Assembly: GCA_032207245.1 (NCBI GenBank)
Contig: CM063499.1
Coordinates: 86,078,466-86,142,465, forward strand
Source: Pardosa pseudoannulata
Taxonomy: Eukaryota; Arthropoda; Arachnida; Araneae; Lycosidae
DNA length: 64,000 bases
Direction of reading: 5' to 3'
Positions within the stretch are counted from its first letter, which is position 1; every line of letters starts with the position of its first letter. The translations under genes were made by a program, and so were the position numbers. Shown in pieces: positions 58,487-64,000 of this stretch. The notes under the pieces are model-generated. The model was not told the DNA's origin, made no database searches, and worked only from the letters and a program-made list of their open reading frames with translations.

Positions 58487-58934
58487 CCATTAAACAATTT
58501 TCTTTTTTCAAAACCCAAATAAATTGAACAAAAAAATAATTTATAGAACTTTCAAGAGTAAGTAACGGAATTAAAATTAACACATTCTTAAACTTGACGT
58601 TTAAAAAAACTGAAAAGCAATTTTAAGCACGAGTTCAAATTTAAGCACATGTTAGAAAACAATTTTTAACTACCCAGTGTTTATGTATACAAGTACGCAT
58701 TAAACTGCGTTAATTATGCTTTTACTAAAAATTTTCTAAATAAAAAAATTGAAACAAGCGAAAGCATAATTCAAATTATACAAATGAATTTTAAATACAA
58801 GAAAATTGTACCTTAATCATATATTCATCTATTTGAAGCTTAAAGTAGTGTAGCAAAAATGTAGAACAAAACTTCCTAAATTTTTGTTTAAGATGTGCAA
58901 TCAGTACTGCTACAAATCAATAATAAACGTTAAT

Positions 58935-60990
58935 ATATATCCTAGTTTGTGTCTGAACTTAGGCATTAGGCAAACTACCTTTTTAATTCATCTCCATATA
59001 AGGATGAGGTCTAAGCTATAACAGAAAGCTAATAAATCATAGTAACTATCCAAGTTGGTGTCTGAGCTTACACATTATACAAATTTCATTTCAATTTATC
59101 CCAATATAACGATGAGGTCTAAGTTAGTACAGAAAGCTAATAAATACTAATAACTATCCAAGTTTGTATCTGAGCTTATATATTATGGAAATTTCCATCT
59201 TAATTCCGATATAAGTATGAGGTATAAAATATTAAAGAAAGCTAATAAATGCTAATAACTATTCCAGTTTGTGCGCTAGCTTAGACGTAATGCAAACTTC
59301 CTCTTTAGTTTATCCCGATGGAAGGATGAGGTATAAGCTATTACAGAAAGCTAATAAATTCTAATAACTATCCAAGTTTGTACCTGAGTTTAGACATTAT
59401 GCAAATTTCCATCTTAATTTATCCCTATATTAGTATGAGGTATAAGCTACTAAAGAAATCTAATAAATGCTAATAACTATTCCAGTTTGTGCCCGAGCTT
59501 AGACATAATGCAAACTTTCTTTTAAGTTTATCCCGATAGAAGGATGGGATATAAGCTATTATAGAAAGCTAATAAATGCTATTAGCTATCCAAATTGGTA
59601 TCTGAGCTTAGACATTATGCAAATTTCATTTCAATTTATCCCGATATAAGTATGATGTCTAAGCTATTACAGAAAGCTAATAAATGCTAGTAACTATCCA
59701 AAGTGGTTTCTGAGCTTAGACATTATAATAATTACCATCTTAATTTATCCAGGTAAAAAGATGAGGTCTAAGCTATTACAGAAAGCTAATAAATGCTAAT
59801 AACTATGCAACTTTGTACCTGCACTTAGACATTATGCAAACTTCTTTTTAAATTTATCCCGATATAAGGATGAGGTCTAAGCTATAACAGAAAGCTAATA
59901 AATGCTAGTAACTATCTAAGTTGGTATCTGGGCTTAGACATAATACAAATTTCCATCTTAATTTATCCTGATATAAGTATGAGATCTAAGCAGTTACAGA
60001 AAGCTAATAAATGTAAGTAACTATCCAAGTTGGTGTCTGAAATTAGACATTATACAAATTTCTATCTTAATTTATCCCGATATAAGTATGAGGTATAAGC
60101 TATTAAAGAAAGCTAATAAAAGCTAATAACTATCCTGGTTTGTGCCTGAGCTTAGACATTATGCAAATTTTCATCTTAATTTATCCCGATATATGTACGA
60201 GGTATAAGTTATTACAGAAAGCTAATAAATGCTAATAACTATCCAAGTTGGTGTCTGAGATTAGACATTATGAAAATTTCATTTCAATTTATCTTGATAG
60301 AAGGATGAAATCTAAGTTATTAAAGAAAGCTAATAAATGCTAATAACTATCTTAGTTTGTGCCTGAGCTTAGACATAAGGCAAACTTCCTTTTTAGTTTG
60401 TCCCGATAGAAAGATGAGGTCTAAGCTATTCCAAAAAGCTAATAAATGCTAATAACTATCCAAGTTTGTAGCTGAGTTTAGACATTATAGAAATTTTATT
60501 TCAATTTATTCCAATATAAGGATAAGGTCTAAGCTAAGACAGAATGCTAATAAATGATAATAACTATCCAAGTTGGTGTCAGAGCTTAGAAATTATACAA
60601 ATTTCCATCTTAATTTATCCCGATATAAAGATGAGGTCTAAGCTATTACAGAAAGCTAATAAATACTAAGAACTATCGAAGTTGGTGTTTGAGCTTAGAC
60701 ATTATGCAAATTACATTTCAATTTATCCCTTTATAAGTATGAGATCTAAACTATTACAGAAAGCTAATAAATGCTAGTAATTATCCAAGTTGGTGTCTGA
60801 GCTTAGACATTACACAAATTACATTTCAATTTATTCCGATATAAGGATGAGGTCTAAGCTATCATAGAAAGCTAAGAAATGCTAATAACTATCCAAGTTT
60901 GTGACTGAGCTTAGACATTATGCAAATTTCATTTCAATTTATCCCGATATAAGGATGAGGTCTAAGCTATTACAGAAAGCTAATAAATGC
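58935..60990. repeat. Tandem array, unit about 106 bp, about 19 copies
   Basis: Each unit has tgctaataactatccaagtt, ggtgtctgagcttagacatt, atgcaaatttcatttcaatt, tatcccgatataaggatgag and gtctaagctattacagaaag. Two sub-types alternate irregularly: one with catttcaattt and one with catcttaattt. The last units (about 60780-60990) are the most uniform. It has no continuing reading frame. Confidence 0.95.
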
Positions 60991-62220
60991 TATTTATTTC
61001 TTCTAAAATATATTTAAATAATGTAACGTAGTACGATTGCTTTAAATTCATAAAAAATTGAAACCATTAACTAAATCAGCGAAAAATTACAGCTTTCACA
61101 TGCAAACATTTTTTTTTTCAAACATATCAATGTGTTCATAATAAATTTTCTTGTTTTGCATAGGTGAAGTTTCAATCTGTATTTGCACCGACATATAGAT
61201 GCTCTACACAAAGCATGTTCTTTTTTTCGTTTGTACACGCGGTTATTTTTTTAAATCTTTTTTTTTTCATGCACATTTTGTTACGCGTTGCACAATTGGT
61301 CGGCGGTGGTTTTTTCTGACGTCAAAATCATGTGCTGAATGTTTTTGGTATTTTTTTTTAAAGTCCGTAACAGCACATTCAGTTCAATTTTTATTGAATC
61401 TGGCAAAAAAAAACGCTTCAACTAAAAACAGCACTTTCTTCCACTGCATGGCATTTATGAGAACTTAAATTTAAAAAAAGAAAAAGCCTGTGATTAATGA
61501 AAAATGGTAATTTTTTAGAAATTTTTGGTGTCTAAAAACAGAAATCTTTTCGTAGGGGAAAATTTGAGTTTGATAATTTCTGTGTTCAGTACAGTTAATC
61601 ACTTTTATCTGATTGTATTTTTTTTAGATTCGGCTGATTGATAGTCTCCAAGTTGAATCTGTATATTTCATGCGGTTGCCGTTAGTGGCAGTTTGACTGG
61701 TCAGCCAAAAACCACCTATTGAGACCTACAATACAGTTTTATTTCTTCGCCGACGCATGTACATTTTGTTGTTATTAATCATTATTAATGATTATTAAAA
61801 TTATTTTTTGCTTTTAAATAAAACTGAAATTTTGAGAAAACATTTTTGAGCGGGTATTTTTTTTACTTTTTTGCCCCATGCAGCATGTGGAGAGGTTATT
61901 CAACCCTCGGATGGGCTGATCAGGTTGGTTTTACTCAACACTCCTATTATAATCCCAGCAAAGGATGAGAGAAACCACATTTCACCACACACTTGTTCTG
62001 CATTTCACCGTGTTAAGGCACTGCATTTGTTTGGTTCTATCACCATTTGTTTATTTCACACGATAACTGATTGGCGTCCTTAACAGAAAAAGGGGGGGCA
62101 TCCACAATATTAATTTGAGTTGCTCCTTTGCATATAAACCTCAATTTTTGCACGACCCATTTTTACAAGCCTAAACCAACTATCAGTATTCATGCTTTTC
62201 GAGTGACGTGTTAATAAGTC
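60991..62220. other. Intron, two GC-richer bits of unknown nature
   Basis: 61620-61760 and 61870-62080 are less AT-rich. The second starts after tttttgccccatgcag and stays open in the phase that exon F would need (MWRGYSTLGWADQVG...) until a TGA near 61970. I recognise no family motif, so an exon is possible but not supported. Confidence 0.35.
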
Positions 62221-62224
62221 TATG

Positions 62225-62720
62225 AAAGAGGACTAGCAGTGAACTTTTTCTTTGAACGGCGTCAGTCCCTCGGGACTGACAGTGAACTTTCTTTGAACAA
62301 CATCAGTCCCTGAGGAATGACAGTGAACTTTTCTTTGAACAATATCAGTCCCTGAGTATGACAGTGAACTTTTCTTTGAACAACGTCAGTCCCTCAGGAC
62401 TGACAGTGAAATTTTTTTGAACGACGTCAGTCCCTGAGGAATGACAGTGAACATTTCTTTGAAAAACATCAGTCCCTGAGGACTGACAGTGAACTTTTCT
62501 TTGAACAACATCAGTCCCTGAGGACTGACAGTGAACTTTTCTTTGAACAACATCAGTCCCTGAGGAATGAAAATGAACTTTTCTTTGAACAGCATCAGTC
62601 CCTGACGAATGACAGTGAACTTTTCTTTGAACGACATCAGTTCCTGATGACTGACAGTGAACATTTCTTTGAACGACGTCAGTCCGTGGGGAATGAAGGT
62701 GTACATTTTCTTTGAACAAC
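62225..62720. repeat. 42 bp minisatellite, about 12 copies, plus an inverted part-copy
   Basis: Unit: gacagtgaacttttctttga, then acaacatcagtccctgagga, then ct. 42 is a multiple of three, so both minus-strand frames stay open with a 14-residue period (FKEKFTVSPQGLML and QRKVHCQSSGTDVV types). There is no sign that they are genes. A partial copy in inverted orientation (cactgtcagtaccgagggac, 62791-62810) follows after about 70 bp. Within units, tcagtccct and agggact(ga) are complementary, giving small hairpins such as tcagtccctcgggactga (62261-62278). Confidence 0.95.
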
Positions 62721-62819
62721 GTTTTCAGTAAACTTTCCATTCAAAGTTCCGTTGTCAGTCCCCAGGAACAAACGTCTAAAGAATAGAAAATTCACTGTCA
62801 GTACCGAGGGACTGAGTAG

Positions 62820-64000
62820 CATACAGCATGTTAAACAATGGAATGCTTCTCAAAAACCTGATATCACTCAAAGCACGCCAAACCAATTTTAGCGGGGTAT
62901 AAAATAGCACTAAAATATTTGAGGGGTTTTTTAATAATGTTGCTGTTAAAAATTAATTTATTTAGACAAATTTTTGAGAAAATAAACTGTAATGTTTAAC
63001 TCCTTTATGAAACAAAACGAAAATAGCTTATTTACTCTGATTTGGGATGTTGATACACTTCCCATGCGAGTGCTTCCAAATTTACAAAAGTAAAATTCAT
63101 GCAGGTCCTTATTTCTCTTTAAGTTACTTTATTTTCAAGAGTAAAAACTATTAAAATAGGATAAAAGGCAAGAAAATCTAAGGAAAGCAATTTTAAACTA
63201 AGCACTACATTTAAACCATTCCAAAAGAAAACATTAAAATTATTTGCAAATATTTCCAGGTAAAAATATTGATAAAGAAATAAAACCTAGAAACATAATT
63301 ACTACAACCACCTTTCTAAGATATTTTTTAGTTTCAGCTGGGAGAACAGATTTTTCCTTATAGAAATAAAAGGTCATTATTTTTTTTTATACATGAAAGC
63401 CTTTAATGATTTTCAGAAGCCCATGCAAAGTTGGATATTAAATAATATGACTATGTAAAGAAAATTTTAATACAAGTAGAGTTTTGTTTTATTTTGCATT
63501 TACCCTAGAACGCTATTGTTTTGTAATTCTTATAGTAAACTATTGAATAAATAATATTTTTTTAATGGTATAGTATGCACTATATGTCTTTCTTTGCTGT
63601 AAAATAGAATTTTAAAACATTGTTTTGTGGACAAAGCAATAGTAAGAATATCCGACTAAAAGCTGGATAGAATTCTAGGGTTAAAATGTGAGATTAACCT
63701 TTAAGGTAAATTCAGATATTGTTCTTATAAAACAATAAAATCCCCCATGTTCACCCATGGTAATCACCATGGTAACCACCCATGGTAATCACCCATGGTA
63801 TGAAATTTTTACTTTATAATTTTTTTACATATTTAGTTCTATATTTTACTTAATATTCATTGATAAAGTTAACCGGAATAAATATTTAAAATATTGGTAT
63901 TTCTACGAATTGGCAACACCATAATTGTTTATACATAAAATATATAACGGTGTGTTCTAATAAAATAGAAGCATGATTTTACTCAAATGATATTTAGATA
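62820..64000. other. AT-rich intron to the window edge
   Basis: Apart from three short ccatggtaatcaccca repeats at 63748-63800, nothing is recognised. If the host gene continues, its next exon lies beyond the window or is too diverged for me to see. Confidence 0.45.

Noticed and set aside
58935..60990. CRISPR-like array
   Set aside because: Repeats are directly adjacent, ~106 bp and diverged, with no unique spacers; the host sequence is eukaryotic.
61884..61970. Possible exon after tttttgccccatgcag
   Set aside because: Open in the right phase but with no recognisable family motif; the evidence is one acceptor-like sequence only.
62345..62740. 131- and 106-residue open frames on the minus strand
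   Set aside because: They mirror the 42 bp minisatellite, and two frames are open at once, which argues against coding selection.

Overview
The window is one stretch of an AT-rich, intron-heavy animal genome. It has no bacterial gene organisation. Short GC-richer exons with GT/AG boundaries sit far apart, and the DNA between them is almost entirely transposon debris and satellite-like tandem arrays. The host gene, a tRNA-derived SINE with an (AAACC)n-type tail, several Tc1/mariner, pogo/Tigger, hAT, piggyBac and Helitron families, and very long AT-rich introns all suggest an arthropod. My best guess is a chelicerate such as a spider, but this is inference; no single feature fixes the taxon.

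Host gene. Six exons on the + strand (2463-2519, 4859-4945, 7302-7456, 10024-10139, 13944-14074, 20219-20302) belong to one gene. I assign it to the SRCIN1 (p140Cap)/KIAA1217 (sickle tail) family, whose arthropod members are usually named 'coiled-coil domain-containing protein CG32809 / AGAP005037'. The first five exons join in perfect phase. The fifth and sixth do not, so at least one exon of 3n+1 bases (or use of a donor 4 bases downstream) is missing between them. No exon is recognisable after 20302, so the last visible intron would be more than 43 kb long. The gene's start and end lie outside the window.

Layout. 1-960: a ~300-325 bp tandem repeat. 2836-4415: an ~82 bp array. 5181-6691: a Tc1 element with a fold-back structure. 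6820-7200: a LINE end. 11189-12013: a solo LTR with a SINE inside. 12033-12596: a piggyBac deletion derivative. 13203-13852: a Helitron 91 bp before an exon. 14568-15826: a hAT element in a (TA)n tract. 16996-19703: piggyBac remnants. 19797-20092: a 37 bp array. 21120-23503: a Tigger/pogo element carrying a LINE, a piggyBac MITE and a further MITE. 24430-34270: four AT-rich arrays plus a mariner MITE, a Helitron and SINEs. 35999-37435: a Helitron/Tc1 junction. 38460-46740: more arrays, a Tc1 element and a second mariner MITE. 48780-50540: a satellite unit split by a second Tigger. 50895-53464: a piggyBac element, a Tc1 MITE, a GC-richer patch and a hAT MITE. 54040-56690: a ~310 bp satellite. 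57561-58247: a Helitron. 58935-60990: a ~106 bp array. 62225-62720: a 42 bp minisatellite.

I found no convincing new biological system. The most interesting items are the nested insertions that date each other, an empty/filled site pair that defines a 162 bp MITE exactly, fold-back Tc1 derivatives, and palindromes near the ends of the piggyBac-type elements that keep their shape while the bases change. Family assignments rest on motif recognition by eye; no search was run.
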